The notes under the pieces are model-generated. The model saw only the letters and a list, made by a program, of their open reading frames with translations. It searched no databases and was not told the DNA's origin. Shown here piece by piece: positions 14,692-24,673 of a DNA stretch of 64,000 nucleotides. This DNA comes from Aeromonas rivipollensis (GTDB taxonomy: Bacteria; Pseudomonadota; Gammaproteobacteria; Enterobacterales; Aeromonadaceae), in NCBI RefSeq assembly GCF_010974825.1, contig NZ_JAAILA010000007.1, positions 124,001 through 188,000 on the forward strand. The letters run 5' to 3'. Each line of letters starts with the position of its first letter. Positions within the stretch are counted from its first letter, which is position 1. The translations under genes were made by a program, and so were the position numbers.

Positions 14692-15762
14692 CTACTGCTT
14701 GCGGCTCAGGATATAGAAGGAGATGCCGCCAAACAGCAGACTGGGGGCTATGGCCGCAAGGATGGGTGGCACCGCATACACCAGGCTGACGGGGCCGAAT
14801 ACCCGGTCGCTCACATAGACGGCGAAGCCGGTCATGATCCCCATCAGCATCCGGGCTCCCATGCTCACCGAACGCAGCGGGCCGAAGATGAAGGAAGAGG
14901 CGAGCAAAATCATGGCCACCACGGAGAGCGGTGACAGCAGCTTGCGCCACATCTCCAGCTTGTAGCGCCCGGCATCCTGCTTGTTGGCATCCAGATAGCC
15001 GATGTAGTCCCGCAGCCCCGAGATGGGCAGGTTCTCGGGGTCTATGCTCACCACCCCCAGCTGTTTGGGGGTCAGCTCGGACTGCCACGCCATCTCGGCA
15101 TGTTTCTCGTCAAGGATCTGCTTGGGATCGTCGAAACGGGTGATGTGCACCTGCTTGAGCAGCCAGTGATGCTGCTCGAACACCCCCTCCTGCGCCTGGA
15201 CCACGTCGATCAGGTTGCGAGACGGGGTGAAACGATACAGGGTGATGCCGGTCAGGGCGCCGTCGTTGCGCACTCCGTTGATGTTGACGAAGTTGTTGCC
15301 ATCCCGCGCCCAGACACCGTAGGCCGAGACGGTCAGCCGCCCTTCCGACATGGCGCCCGCCTTGATGTCATCCGCCATCCGCTTGGCGGCCGGGGCCACG
15401 TATTCGCCCATCAGGCCTACCAGCAGCATCAGGGGAATAGCCGTCTTGAGCGCCGCCATGACGATGCTGATCTTGGAGCGGCCCGATGCCTGCATCACCA
15501 CCAGCTCCGAGCTGGTCGCCAGCTGGCCGAGGCCAATGAGGCCCCCCAGCAAGGCCGCCAGGGGGAAGAAGAGCACAGCCTCCTTGGGCATGGAGAGCAG
15601 CACGAAGTAGAGGGCGTTGAGCATGTCGTAGTTGCCCTCCCCCACGGCCCTGAGCTGCTCCACATATTTGATGAGCGCCGCCAGCCCGACCAGGGTCAGT
15701 TCGCACAGCAGGATCGACATGAAGATGACCCGACCGATGTATCTATCGAGAATGCCGAACAT
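14692..15762 (-). CDS. lptG: LPS export permease LptG
   Basis: A 356-residue inner-membrane subunit of the LptB2FG transporter, which extracts lipopolysaccharide and drives it along the Lpt bridge. It has the YjgP/YjgQ family layout: paired N-terminal membrane helices (MFGILDRYIGRVIFMSILLC and on), a large periplasmic beta-jellyroll (about residues 130-260) and C-terminal helices ending in FYILSRKQ. It follows lptF in an operon, but the junction has been rearranged, leaving a short hybrid remnant between them. A partial copy of its tail follows its stop codon. Confidence 0.95.
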   Translation of the reverse strand: MFGILDRYIGRVIFMSILLCELTLVGLAALIKYVEQLRAVGEGNYDMLNALYFVLLSMPKEAVLFFPLAALLGGLIGLGQLATSSELVVMQASGRSKISIVMAALKTAIPLMLLVGLMGEYVAPAAKRMADDIKAGAMSEGRLTVSAYGVWARDGNNFVNINGVRNDGALTGITLYRFTPSRNLIDVVQAQEGVFEQHHWLLKQVHITRFDDPKQILDEKHAEMAWQSELTPKQLGVVSIDPENLPISGLRDYIGYLDANKQDAGRYKLEMWRKLLSPLSVVAMILLASSFIFGPLRSVSMGARMLMGIMTGFAVYVSDRVFGPVSLVYAVPPILAAIAPSLLFGGISFYILSRKQ

Positions 15763-15787
15763 CAGCCGAGACCCCTATCTTGTAGCT

Positions 15788-15871
15788 TCATGCTGATTTC
15801 TCCTGCAATGCGGTGCACCAGATCGGCATCAAAATGACCCGACTGTCATAACTATCGAGAATGCCGAACAT
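15788..15871 (-). pseudogene. Hybrid remnant: lptG start joined to lptF end
   Basis: A 27-codon frame between lptF and lptG. It begins MFGILDSYDSRVILM, like the lptG start MFGILDRYIGRVIFM, and ends QEKSA-stop, like the lptF end KGKSA-stop. It arises from a tandem repeat of the lptF-end/lptG-start junction: about 64 bases at 15740-15803 and 15842-15912 align well. Because the remnant lies within the lptF-lptG transcript it may be translated. Confidence 0.75.
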
Positions 15872-15896
15872 CAGCAGAAACTCCTATGTTGCAGCA

Positions 15897-17009
15897 TCAT
15901 GCTGACTTGCCTTTGAAAAAGTGGCCCTTGACCCCGTTCCACCAGCTGGTGCCCTGCAGGTTGAGCGGCACCCCGATCAGCAGCAGATAAATCAGCGGCA
16001 CCAGGAACATGCCGGGCCAGTGGGGCAGACGCCCGCTGTCGATGGCCGAACGAGCGGCACTGAGCAGCAGGAAATAGGAGAGATAGAGCAGTATGGCCGG
16101 CAGCAGCTTGGCATAACGCCCCTGGCGGGGGTTGACCCGGGCCAGCGGCACCACCAGGAAGGTGAGCACCAGGATGGAGAAGGGCAGCGACAGGCGCCAC
16201 TGCAGCTCGGCCATCAACTGGTTGCTCTGGGTGCCGAGCAACTCCAGGGTCGGCTTGGCCGCCGCCTTGCGGTTGGATCGCTCCATCTCCTGCTGACGGA
16301 TCACCAGGCTGTATTCGCTGAACTCGGAGACCTGGAACTGCTTGCCGGTGAACTGGCCCTCGTAGCGGGAGCCATCCCTCAGGGTCAGCCACTGCAAGCC
16401 GTTGCTGTCGGCCGTCACCTGTCCCTCGTTGGCCACCACCACTGAAGGGGGCGAGCCCCCTTCGGCCCGCTGCAGCACGAAGATCTTCTGCAGCTCGGAG
16501 CCCTTGTCGTTCAGATCCTGGATGTAGGCCACCAGGCGTCCCTTGTCGAGCTCCATGAAGCGACCGGCCTGCAGGAAGGAGATACCCGGATCGGCCTTGA
16601 ACTCGTCGATCACCTGGTACTCGCGCTCCTTGGCCTGAGGGGCTATCCAGCCGGTGTTGAAGGCCGCCACGGCGGCCGTCAGCAGAGCCAGCAGCAGGGC
16701 GCTGCCCATCACGAAGCGGTGGCTGAAGCCCACCGCATGCATCACCGTCATCTCGCTTTCCGCATACAAACGACCGTGAGCAAACAGAATGGCTAAAAAC
16801 AGACTGATAGGCAGCATCAACAGGGCCATATTCGGCAGGTTGAGCAGCAGCAGGGTGGAAACCAGGCGCGTCGGCACCTCGCCATCGGCGGCGTCGCCAA
16901 TGATCTGGATAAATTGCTGGCTGACGAAGATAAGCAGCAGTACGAACAGCACCGCCAGCTGGGTTTTCAGGGTCTCCCTGAACAAATATCGGAAAACGAT
17001 CACAGTCAT
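15897..17009 (-). CDS. lptF: LPS export permease LptF
   Basis: A 370-residue permease partner of LptG. It begins MTVIVFRYLFRETLKTQLAV, matching the E. coli LptF start, followed by helices around FVLLLIFVSQQFIQIIGDAA, a periplasmic jellyroll (about 125-260) and C-terminal helices. The ATG at 17009 is chosen over a TTG two codons upstream by alignment. It is divergent from pepA, the usual arrangement. The operon with lptG is interrupted by the 27-codon hybrid remnant. Confidence 0.93.
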   Translation of the reverse strand: MTVIVFRYLFRETLKTQLAVLFVLLLIFVSQQFIQIIGDAADGEVPTRLVSTLLLLNLPNMALLMLPISLFLAILFAHGRLYAESEMTVMHAVGFSHRFVMGSALLLALLTAAVAAFNTGWIAPQAKEREYQVIDEFKADPGISFLQAGRFMELDKGRLVAYIQDLNDKGSELQKIFVLQRAEGGSPPSVVVANEGQVTADSNGLQWLTLRDGSRYEGQFTGKQFQVSEFSEYSLVIRQQEMERSNRKAAAKPTLELLGTQSNQLMAELQWRLSLPFSILVLTFLVVPLARVNPRQGRYAKLLPAILLYLSYFLLLSAARSAIDSGRLPHWPGMFLVPLIYLLLIGVPLNLQGTSWWNGVKGHFFKGKSA

Positions 17010-17181
17010 TCCCAAGTAAACTTGTGTTTTTAGTCGAATGCCTGAAAAATAGGGCCCTATATTGGATTTTTACCAGTTTGAACTGCGGAGCCTGTGGCTG
17101 TTCGCTCCGCCTCTGATACCCCAACAAGCACCGCATTATTCAATAAATGGTGCCTTTTGTCTTTAGGATGTAGGAGATTCC

Positions 17182-18693
17182 ATGGAGTTCAGTGTAAAGA
17201 GTGGCAGTCCTGAGAAGCAACGCAGCGCCTGCGTCGTGGTCGGCGTTTTTGAGCCTCGCCGCCTCTCTCCGGTTGCCGAACAGCTGGACAAGATCAGCGA
17301 CGGCTACCTCAGCTCGCTGCTGCGCCGCGGCGATCTGGAAGGCAAACCAGGCCAGATGCTGTTGCTGCATCAAGTACCGGGCGTGCTCAGCGAGCGCGTA
17401 CTGCTGGTCGGTTGCGGCAAGGAGCGGGAACTCGACGAACGCCAGTACAAGCAGATCATCAACAAGACCATCACCACCCTGAACGAGACCGGCTCCATGG
17501 AAGCCGTCTGCTTCCTGACCGAGCTGCACGTCAAGGGCCGGGATACCTACTGGAAGGTGCGTCAGGCGGTGGAAACCACCAAGGCGGGCCTCTACAGCTT
17601 CGATCAGTTCAAGACCAACAAGGCCGAGCCGCGCCGCCCGTTGCGCAAGCTGGTCTTCAACGTGCCGACGCGTCGGGAACTGACCATAGGCGAGCGCGCC
17701 ATCACCCACGGCCTGGCCGTGGCCAAAGGGGTGCGCATCTGCCGCGACGTGGCGAACATGCCGCCCAACGTCTGCAATCCGGCCTACCTCGCCTCCCAGG
17801 CCCGCCGTCTGGCGGATGCCTATGACAACATCACCACCAAGGTGATAGGCGAGCAGGAGATGGCCGAACTCGGCATGAACTCCTACCTGGCGGTGGCCCG
17901 CGGCTCCGAGAACGAAGCCATGATGGCCATCATAGAGTACAAGGGCAACGCCGATGCCAAGCCCATAGTGCTGGTGGGCAAGGGGCTGACCTTCGATTCG
18001 GGCGGCATCTCCATCAAGCCGGCAGACGGCATGGACGAGATGAAGTACGACATGGGCGGCGCCGCCTCCGTGCTCGGCACCATGCACGCCCTGGCCCAGT
18101 TGCAGTTGCCCATCAACGTCATAGGCGTGCTGGCGGGCTGCGAGAACATGCCGGGCGGCAACGCCTATCGCCCGGGTGACATCCTCACCACCATGTCCGG
18201 CCAGACCGTCGAGGTGCTCAACACCGACGCCGAGGGCCGCCTAGTGCTGTGTGATGCCCTCACCTATGTGGATCGCTACGATCCCGAAACCGTCATCGAC
18301 GTGGCGACCCTGACTGGCGCCTGCATCATCGCCCTGGGTCACCACACCTCGGGTCTGCTGGCCAACCACAACCCCCTGGCCCACGAGCTGCTGAACGCCT
18401 CCGAGCAGGCTGGCGATCGCGCCTGGCGCCTGCCGCTGTTCGACGAGTATCAGGAACAGCTGGAAAGCCCGTTTGCCGACATGGCCAACATAGGGGGCCG
18501 CCCGGCCGGCACCATCACGGCCGCCGCCTTCCTGTCGCGCTTCACCAAGAAGTACAACTGGGCCCACCTCGACATCGCAGGGACCGCCTGGAAGAGCGGC
18601 AAGGATAAAGGCTCCACCGGTCGCCCCGTGCCCCTGCTGACCCAGTTCCTGCTCAATCGAGCCGGCGTGGCAGACGTTGAGGATAAAGAGTAA
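17182..18693 (+). CDS. pepA: Leucyl (cytosol) aminopeptidase PepA
   Basis: A 503-residue M17 metallopeptidase that also acts as a DNA-binding accessory protein (XerCD recombination, carAB control) in E. coli. The metal and catalytic motifs are intact: [27 protein letters not shown] and [14 protein letters not shown]. Length matches the E. coli enzyme. The start follows AGGAGATTCC. A second copy of its last 16 codons lies 45 bases beyond the stop. holC follows, as in E. coli. Confidence 0.97.
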   Translation: MEFSVKSGSPEKQRSACVVVGVFEPRRLSPVAEQLDKISDGYLSSLLRRGDLEGKPGQMLLLHQVPGVLSERVLLVGCGKERELDERQYKQIINKTITTLNETGSMEAVCFLTELHVKGRDTYWKVRQAVETTKAGLYSFDQFKTNKAEPRRPLRKLVFNVPTRRELTIGERAITHGLAVAKGVRICRDVANMPPNVCNPAYLASQARRLADAYDNITTKVIGEQEMAELGMNSYLAVARGSENEAMMAIIEYKGNADAKPIVLVGKGLTFDSGGISIKPADGMDEMKYDMGGAASVLGTMHALAQLQLPINVIGVLAGCENMPGGNAYRPGDILTTMSGQTVEVLNTDAEGRLVLCDALTYVDRYDPETVIDVATLTGACIIALGHHTSGLLANHNPLAHELLNASEQAGDRAWRLPLFDEYQEQLESPFADMANIGGRPAGTITAAAFLSRFTKKYNWAHLDIAGTAWKSGKDKGSTGRPVPLLTQFLLNRAGVADVEDKE

Positions 18694-18738
18694 AACCATC
18701 CTTGCCCGACAGTCCGTTGCCCCTGCCGAGCCAGCATT

Positions 18739-18786
18739 TTCCTGCTCAATCGAGCCGGCGTGGCGGATGTCGAAGACAAGGAGTAA
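18739..18786 (+). pseudogene. Second copy of the last 16 codons of pepA
   Basis: These 48 bases align without gaps to 18646-18693. There are six differences, all at third codon positions (GCA/GCG, GAC/GAT, GTT/GTC, GAG/GAA, GAT/GAC, AAA/AAG), so both copies encode [15 protein letters not shown] and stop. A neutrally decaying duplicate would not show only synonymous changes, so the copy probably came from a pepA allele that was evolving under selection. Confidence 0.9.
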
Positions 18787-18824
18787 CCCCTCTCTTCGGA
18801 TGCCCGCATCAGGGGAGTGGTACC

Positions 18825-18856
18825 ACAAGGAAGAGGCCTGCCTCTTCCTTGTTTCA
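18825..18856 (+). terminator. Rho-independent terminator after pepA
   Basis: A 12-bp perfect stem (ACAAGGAAGAGG and complement) with a CCTG loop, then TTTC. It separates pepA from holC. Confidence 0.8.
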
Positions 18857-18942
18857 TTGAGAGAATCCGGGAAGACCGTGCCTGGCACGGCTCCCCGCAG
18901 ACGGCCAATCGCTGTCCGTCACAGCCAAACGGGACCAACCTG

Positions 18943-19398
18943 ATGAGCCAAGTGACCTTTTACCTGATGAGTGAGCCGGACGACGCGCAGGCGTCTGCGG
19001 TCGAACGCCTCGCCTGCCAGCTGGCGGCCGATGGCTGGAGTGCCGGCCACCTCTATCTGTTTTGCAACGACGAGGCCCAGGCCCTGCGCCTGGACGAGCT
19101 CTTGTGGCAACTGCCACCGGATCGTTTCGTGCCGCACCAGTTGCAGGGGGAGAGCGGCCAGGCCCCGGTGGAGATAGGCCATCAGCCGCCGAAACGGCGC
19201 TATGCCCGCCTCATCAACCTGGCCGAGCAGACACCTTTGTTTGCAGGACACTTCGCTCAAGTGGTAGATTTTGTCCCCACTGACGAAACGCAAAAGCAGC
19301 AAGCCCGCGAGCGCTACAAGCACTATCGCCAGGCGGGCCACACCCTCGAAATGAGGGATCAGCCCGTCCTTGCCGCACCGGATCCGGCGCAGCCCTGA
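18943..19398 (+). CDS. holC: DNA polymerase III chi subunit HolC
   Basis: A 151-residue protein. It begins [20 protein letters not shown] and contains the chi-family features [35 protein letters not shown] and [15 protein letters not shown]. HolC links the clamp loader (through HolD) to single-strand binding protein. It lies between pepA and valS, the conserved order. The start at 18943 has only a weak ribosome-binding site (GGGACC). Confidence 0.92.
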   Translation: MSQVTFYLMSEPDDAQASAVERLACQLAADGWSAGHLYLFCNDEAQALRLDELLWQLPPDRFVPHQLQGESGQAPVEIGHQPPKRRYARLINLAEQTPLFAGHFAQVVDFVPTDETQKQQARERYKHYRQAGHTLEMRDQPVLAAPDPAQP

Positions 19399-19463
19399 CT
19401 GCGCCACCCTCGATCCACGACGACTCAACACCAGACTCCATCCATCCAGAATACGGCGAGACC

Positions 19464-22316
19464 ATGGAAAAGACTTTTAATCACAACGCCATCGAACAGG
19501 CGCTCTATCAGCACTGGGAAGCCCAGGGTTACTTCAAGCCCCACGGCGACACCAGCAAAGACTCCTTCTGCATCATGATCCCGCCGCCGAACGTCACCGG
19601 CAGCCTGCACATGGGTCACGCCTTCCAGCAGACCCTGATGGACACCCTGATCCGCTACAACCGCATGCAGGGCAAGAACACCCTGTGGCAGGCGGGCACA
19701 GACCACGCCGGTATCGCCACCCAGATGGTGGTTGAGCGCAAGATCGCCGCCGAAGAGGGCAAGACCCGTCACGACTACGGCCGTGATGCCTTCATCGACA
19801 AGATCTGGCAGTGGAAGGAAGAGTCCGGCGGCACCATCACCCACCAGATGCGCCGCCTCGGCGACTCCGTGGACTGGGAGCGCGAGCGTTTCACCATGGA
19901 TGAGGGCCTCTCGGCGGCCGTGCAGGAAGTCTTCGTGCGTCTCTACGAAGATGGCCTGATGTACCGCGGCAAGCGTCTGGTGAACTGGGATCCCAAGCTC
20001 AACACCGCCATCTCCGATCTGGAAGTGGAAAACCGCGAGATCAAGGGCCACATGTGGCACCTTCGTTACCCGCTGGCCAACGGCGCCAAGACCGCCGAAG
20101 GCCAGGATCACCTGATCGTCGCCACCACTCGTCCGGAGACCATGCTGGGTGACACCGCGGTCGCCGTGAACCCGGAAGACCCGCGCTACAAGGCGCTGAT
20201 CGGCCAGCACATACTGCTGCCGCTGGTGAACCGTCTGATCCCCATAGTCGCCGACGAACACGCCGACATGGAAAAGGGCACCGGCTGCGTGAAGATCACC
20301 CCGGCCCACGACTTCAACGACAACGAAGTGGGCAAGCGCCACAACCTGCCGATGATCAACATCTTCACCCTGGACGCCCACGTGCGCGCCGAGGCCGAAG
20401 TGGTCGACACCAACGGCAACCCCAGCACCGCCTATGACGCCGCCCTGCCGAGCGAGTTCGCCGGCATGGAGCGCTTCGCCGCCCGCAAGGCCATCGTCGC
20501 CAGGCTGGACGAGCTGGGCCTGCTGGCCGAAATCAAGGATCACGTGCTGCAACAGCCCTACGGCGATCGCGGCGGCGTGCCCATCGAGCCCATGCTGACC
20601 GACCAGTGGTACGTGCGCGTGGCGCCCATGGCCAAGACCGCCATCGAGGCGGTGGAAGATGGCCGCATCCAGTTCGTGCCCAAGCAGTACGAGAACATGT
20701 ACTTCTCCTGGATGCGCGACATTCAGGACTGGTGCGTCTCCCGTCAGCTGTGGTGGGGTCACCGCATCCCGGCCTGGTATGACGACGCCGGCAATGTCTA
20801 CGTGGGCCGTGACGAGGCGGAAGTACGTGCCAAGCACAGCATACCGTCCGTGACCACACTGCGTCAGGACGAAGACGTGCTCGACACCTGGTTCAGCTCC
20901 GCCCTGTGGACCTTCTCCACCCTGGGCTGGCCGAACAACACAGAGGCGCTCAAGACCTTCCACCCGACCGACGTGCTGATGAGCGGCTTCGACATCATCT
21001 TCTTCTGGATTGCCCGGATGATCATGATGACCATGCACTTCATCAAGGACGAGAACGGCCAGCCGCAGGTCCCGTTCAAGACCGTCTACATCACCGGCCT
21101 GATCCGCGATGAAGAAGGCCAGAAGATGTCCAAGTCCAAGGGCAACGTGCTGGATCCCCTCGACATGATCGACGGCATCTCCCTGGAGGATCTGCTGGAG
21201 AAGCGCACCGGCAACATGATGCAGCCGCAGATGGCCGAGAAGATCGGCAAGCGCACCGCCAAGCAGTTCCCGGAAGGGATAGAGGCCCACGGCACCGACG
21301 CCCTGCGCTTCACCCTGGCGGCGCTGGCCAGCACAGGTCGCGACATCAACTGGGACATGAAGCGCCTGGACGGCTACAACAACTTCTGCAACAAGCTGTG
21401 GAACGCCTCCCGCTACGTGCTGATGAACACCGAAGATCAGGATTGCGGTCTGCACGGTGGCGAGATGCAGTTCAGCCTGGCGGATCGCTGGATCCAGTCC
21501 CAGCTGCAGGTGGCCATCCGTGACTTCCGTACCGCGCTCGATACCTACCGCTTCGATATCGCGGCCGGCGTCTTGTACGAATTTATCTGGAACCAGTTCT
21601 GCGACTGGTATCTGGAGCTGACCAAGCCGGTGCTGGGCAAGGGCTCAGAGGCCGAGCAGCGCGCCACCCGTCACACCCTCGTCACAGTGCTGGAGACCCT
21701 GCTGCGTCTGGCGCACCCCATCATCCCCTTCATCACCGAGACCATCTGGAAGTCGGTGGCCCCGCTGGCCGGTGTCAACGCCGACACCATAATGCTGCAG
21801 GCCTTCCCCCAATTCGATGCCGCCAAGGTAGACGATGCCGCCATGGCGGATCAGGAGTGGGTGAAGGAGTTCATCGTCGGCATCCGCAACATCCGCGCCG
21901 AGATGAACGTGGCCCCGAGCGTCGCCCTCAACGTGCTGCTCAAGTGCGATGGCAAGGACGCCCAGCGCGCCGGTGACAACGAGGCCTTCCTCAAGTCCTT
22001 GGCCCGTCTGGAGTCCATCCGCGTGCTGGCGGACGGTGAAGTCGCCCCCCTGTCAGTGAAGAAGCTGATCGGTGCCACCGAGCTGATGATCCCGATGGCG
22101 GGTCTCATCGACAAGGAGGCCGAACTGGCCCGTCTGGCCAAAGAGGTTGCCCGTCTCGTCGGTGAATGCGGCCGTATCGAAGGCAAGCTCGGCAACGAGG
22201 CCTTCGTGGCCAAGGCGCCGGACGCCGTCATCGCCAAGGAGCGCGAGAAGCTGGAAGATTACCGTCTCCAGCTGACCAAGCTGGAAGCCCAGCAGGCCGA
22301 GATCGCCGCCCTCTAA
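19464..22316 (+). CDS. valS: Valyl-tRNA synthetase
   Basis: A 950-residue class I aminoacyl-tRNA synthetase. The HIGH motif is in [16 protein letters not shown] (about residue 45) and KMSKS in [12 protein letters not shown] (about 554). The editing domain lies between ([17 protein letters not shown]), and a C-terminal coiled coil ([18 protein letters not shown] and [16 protein letters not shown]) binds tRNA. Length matches E. coli ValS. It is followed by a strong terminator. Confidence 0.98.
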   Translation: MEKTFNHNAIEQALYQHWEAQGYFKPHGDTSKDSFCIMIPPPNVTGSLHMGHAFQQTLMDTLIRYNRMQGKNTLWQAGTDHAGIATQMVVERKIAAEEGKTRHDYGRDAFIDKIWQWKEESGGTITHQMRRLGDSVDWERERFTMDEGLSAAVQEVFVRLYEDGLMYRGKRLVNWDPKLNTAISDLEVENREIKGHMWHLRYPLANGAKTAEGQDHLIVATTRPETMLGDTAVAVNPEDPRYKALIGQHILLPLVNRLIPIVADEHADMEKGTGCVKITPAHDFNDNEVGKRHNLPMINIFTLDAHVRAEAEVVDTNGNPSTAYDAALPSEFAGMERFAARKAIVARLDELGLLAEIKDHVLQQPYGDRGGVPIEPMLTDQWYVRVAPMAKTAIEAVEDGRIQFVPKQYENMYFSWMRDIQDWCVSRQLWWGHRIPAWYDDAGNVYVGRDEAEVRAKHSIPSVTTLRQDEDVLDTWFSSALWTFSTLGWPNNTEALKTFHPTDVLMSGFDIIFFWIARMIMMTMHFIKDENGQPQVPFKTVYITGLIRDEEGQKMSKSKGNVLDPLDMIDGISLEDLLEKRTGNMMQPQMAEKIGKRTAKQFPEGIEAHGTDALRFTLAALASTGRDINWDMKRLDGYNNFCNKLWNASRYVLMNTEDQDCGLHGGEMQFSLADRWIQSQLQVAIRDFRTALDTYRFDIAAGVLYEFIWNQFCDWYLELTKPVLGKGSEAEQRATRHTLVTVLETLLRLAHPIIPFITETIWKSVAPLAGVNADTIMLQAFPQFDAAKVDDAAMADQEWVKEFIVGIRNIRAEMNVAPSVALNVLLKCDGKDAQRAGDNEAFLKSLARLESIRVLADGEVAPLSVKKLIGATELMIPMAGLIDKEAELARLAKEVARLVGECGRIEGKLGNEAFVAKAPDAVIAKEREKLEDYRLQLTKLEAQQAEIAAL

Positions 22317-22335
22317 GTGGCCCTCGCCAGTCCAA

Positions 22336-22362
22336 AAAGCCCCCGTTTATCGGGGGCTTTTC
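22336..22362 (+). terminator. Rho-independent terminator after valS
   Basis: A 10-bp stem (AAAGCCCCCG and complement) with a TTTAT loop and a T run. Confidence 0.9.
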
Positions 22363-22559
22363 ATTTTCCGCCCCCGGATGACAAGCCCGCTTATATAGTC
22401 CCGCTGCCAATCTGACGACGAGTCCGTTCAGGGCTGATGCCCTCTTGTCATGGATGGAATTGAAAAATTCACGGGCCAAATCACTTCCTTTCACAAGCGC
22501 ATCGCCCGCAAATTCATTACACTGCCAGCGATCTTTTCTACCGGGAGTGCTGCTGCAGT

Positions 22560-23852
22560 ATGGAAATATTGATCCTGCTTGGATTGATTTTGCTCAATGG
22601 CGTCTTCGCCATGTCGGAAATCGCCATCGTCACCGCACGCAAGGCCCGTCTCAGCAAGATGGCCAGCGAGGGGAGCCGCTCTGCCGCCATCGCCCTCAAG
22701 CTGGGGGAGAATCCGACCCATTTCCTCTCCGCCGTCCAGATCGGCATCACCAGCATAGGCCTGCTCAACGGCATCTACGGTGAGTCGCTGCTGGCCCAGC
22801 CCTTCGCGCAGTGGTTGCAGGAGTGGGGGCTGTCTCCCAAGAGCAGCAGCCTGCTCGCCACCGTGATTGTCGTGGTGCTGGTGACCTACCTCTCCATCGT
22901 CGTGGGGGAACTGGTGCCCAAGCGCCTCGGTCAGCTCAGTGCCGAGCGCATCGCCTGCCTGGTGGCCCGCCCCATGCTCTGGCTGGCGACCCTGACCCGT
23001 CCCTTCGTCTGGCTGCTGTCCGCCTCCACCCACGCCAGCCTGCGCCTGCTGCGGGTCGATCAGAACAACAGCAACAACGTCACCCAGGAGGAGATCCACG
23101 CCATGCTGGTGGAGGGCTCCGAAGCCGGCGTGATCGAAGACCACGAACACACCATGCTACGGAATGTGTTCCGCCTCGACGAACGCAGCCTCTCCTCCCT
23201 GATGGTGCCCCGCAGCGACATCCGCTACCTGGATCTCTCCCTGCCGCTGGAAACCAACCTGCAGCGCCTGGTGGAGTATCGCCACAGCTTCTTCCCGGTC
23301 TGCGACGGCAGCCTCTCTGATCTGGTGGGCATACTCAACGTCAGCAAGGTGCTGCACGCCTACATCAAGGGGGAGCCCATCGATCTGGCGGCCCTCACCC
23401 AGGACGGCAGCCTGCTACCGGAGACCCTCAACGGCCTGGAGCTGCTCAACCACTTCCGCGCCCACGCCGAACACATGGTGCTGGTGGTGGATGAATACGG
23501 CGAGCTGCAGGGGCTGGTCACCCAGCAGGATCTGCTGGAGACGCTGGCGGGCGACTTCCAGCAGGAAGACGGGGAGGACAACTGGGCCTTCCAGCGTGCC
23601 GATGGCAGCTGGCTGCTCGACGGCCTGATCCCGCTGCCGGAATTGAAGGACTGTCTGGAACTGGTTCGCCTGCCGGAAGAAGAAAAACATCACTATCACA
23701 CCCTCGGAGGGCTTATCATGCTGCTCCTTGGCCGCCTTCCCCAGACCGGAGACCTGGTCACCCTGGAACAGTGGCAACTGGAAATCGTGGATATGGACGG
23801 CCTGCGCATCGACAAGGTGCTTGCCATGCCTTTGACCGACCAACCCAGCTAA
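22560..23852 (+). CDS. CNNM/CorC-family (DUF21-CBS) inner-membrane protein, YtfL/PaeA-like
   Basis: A 430-residue protein. It has an N-terminal DUF21/CNNM membrane domain (first helix MEILILLGLILLNGVFAMSE; VGELVPKRLGQLS motif), a CBS pair around residues 205-340 (MVPRSDIRYLDL and MVLVVDEYGELQGLVT) and a C-terminal CorC_HlyC domain (TLGGLIMLLLGRLPQTGD). Relatives are linked to Mg/Co efflux or, for E. coli YtfL, polyamine export. Which applies here cannot be decided. It lies 18 bases before the dedA gene, probably one operon. Confidence 0.85.
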   Translation: MEILILLGLILLNGVFAMSEIAIVTARKARLSKMASEGSRSAAIALKLGENPTHFLSAVQIGITSIGLLNGIYGESLLAQPFAQWLQEWGLSPKSSSLLATVIVVVLVTYLSIVVGELVPKRLGQLSAERIACLVARPMLWLATLTRPFVWLLSASTHASLRLLRVDQNNSNNVTQEEIHAMLVEGSEAGVIEDHEHTMLRNVFRLDERSLSSLMVPRSDIRYLDLSLPLETNLQRLVEYRHSFFPVCDGSLSDLVGILNVSKVLHAYIKGEPIDLAALTQDGSLLPETLNGLELLNHFRAHAEHMVLVVDEYGELQGLVTQQDLLETLAGDFQQEDGEDNWAFQRADGSWLLDGLIPLPELKDCLELVRLPEEEKHHYHTLGGLIMLLLGRLPQTGDLVTLEQWQLEIVDMDGLRIDKVLAMPLTDQPS

Positions 23853-23870
23853 CCTGCGGAGTTTGCATGT

Positions 23871-24536
23871 ATGGAGCAGTTTTACCACCTGGCTCACGCC
23901 TTCATTAATCAGGATCTGGCGACCCTGTCCGACCCCAACATGGTCTTCATGGTCTACATAGTCCTGCTGACCTTCCTGGTGCTGGAAAATGGCTTCATCC
24001 CGACCGCCTTCCTGCCCGGTGACACCCTGCTGATCCTGACCGGCGTGCTCATCTATCAGGGGGTACTGCCGCTCGCTGTCGTCCCGCTGCTGATCCTGGC
24101 CACCTTCGTCGGCACCTGGCTCGGCTACATGCAGGGGCGTTTCCTCGGCCACACCCAGATGTACCACAGGCTGATGTCCCACCTGGATGAGAAGCACAAG
24201 GAGAAGGTGCACTACCTGCTCAACAAGTACGGCATCATCACCCTGATCACCGCCCGCTACATCGCCTTCGTGCGCACCGCCTATCCCTACATCGTCGGCG
24301 CCAACGAGATACCCCAGGGTCGCTTCCTGGTGGTGAACCTCATCAGCTCCATCATGTGGATCTGCCCGCTGGTCGGGCTGGGTTACTACCTGAGCCACAC
24401 CAAGCTGGCCGCGCAGTATGAGTCCCAGTTCCTCAGCATCATCCTCTGCCTGCCGCTGGTGCTGCTGGTGGGCGGCTTGATAGCGCTGGTCTGGCGCTGG
24501 TTGAGCAGACGCAAGGTCCACATCTCCAGGGATTGA
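23871..24536 (+). CDS. DedA-family membrane protein
   Basis: A 221-residue integral membrane protein of the DedA/SNARE-associated family. It carries the family motifs ENGFIPTAFLPGDTLLILTG and ARYIAFVRTAYPYIVGANEI, which contain the essential acidic and arginine residues. Five to six hydrophobic segments are visible. DedA proteins are implicated in undecaprenyl-phosphate or phospholipid flipping and in maintaining proton motive force. It is followed by a terminator. Confidence 0.9.
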   Translation: MEQFYHLAHAFINQDLATLSDPNMVFMVYIVLLTFLVLENGFIPTAFLPGDTLLILTGVLIYQGVLPLAVVPLLILATFVGTWLGYMQGRFLGHTQMYHRLMSHLDEKHKEKVHYLLNKYGIITLITARYIAFVRTAYPYIVGANEIPQGRFLVVNLISSIMWICPLVGLGYYLSHTKLAAQYESQFLSIILCLPLVLLVGGLIALVWRWLSRRKVHISRD

Positions 24537-24548
24537 GAGAAATCACAG

Positions 24549-24574
24549 GGGTCGCCGGCAGGCGGCCCTTTTTT
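24549..24574 (+). terminator. Rho-independent terminator after dedA
   Basis: GGG-T-CGCC paired to GGCG-G-CCC with a GGCA loop, followed by six T. Confidence 0.8.
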
Positions 24575-24673
24575 ATGGAAAATAGTGACGAATTCCACCC
24601 TCCCGCTCTTGTAAAGCGAGGGCAAAAATGAGTGAATCTAGCGCCTTTTTTCGCTGTGGATGGAGTCGGTTGT

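Noticed and set aside
19425-21455. A 676-codon open frame antisense to valS
   Set aside because: It is the complement of a clear valyl-tRNA synthetase in GC-rich DNA, where antisense frames stay open because of codon bias. No ribosome-binding site and no recognisable motif.
23871-24536. SNARE-like vesicle function for DedA
   Set aside because: The family name SNARE-associated is historical; nothing in the sequence supports vesicle fusion.
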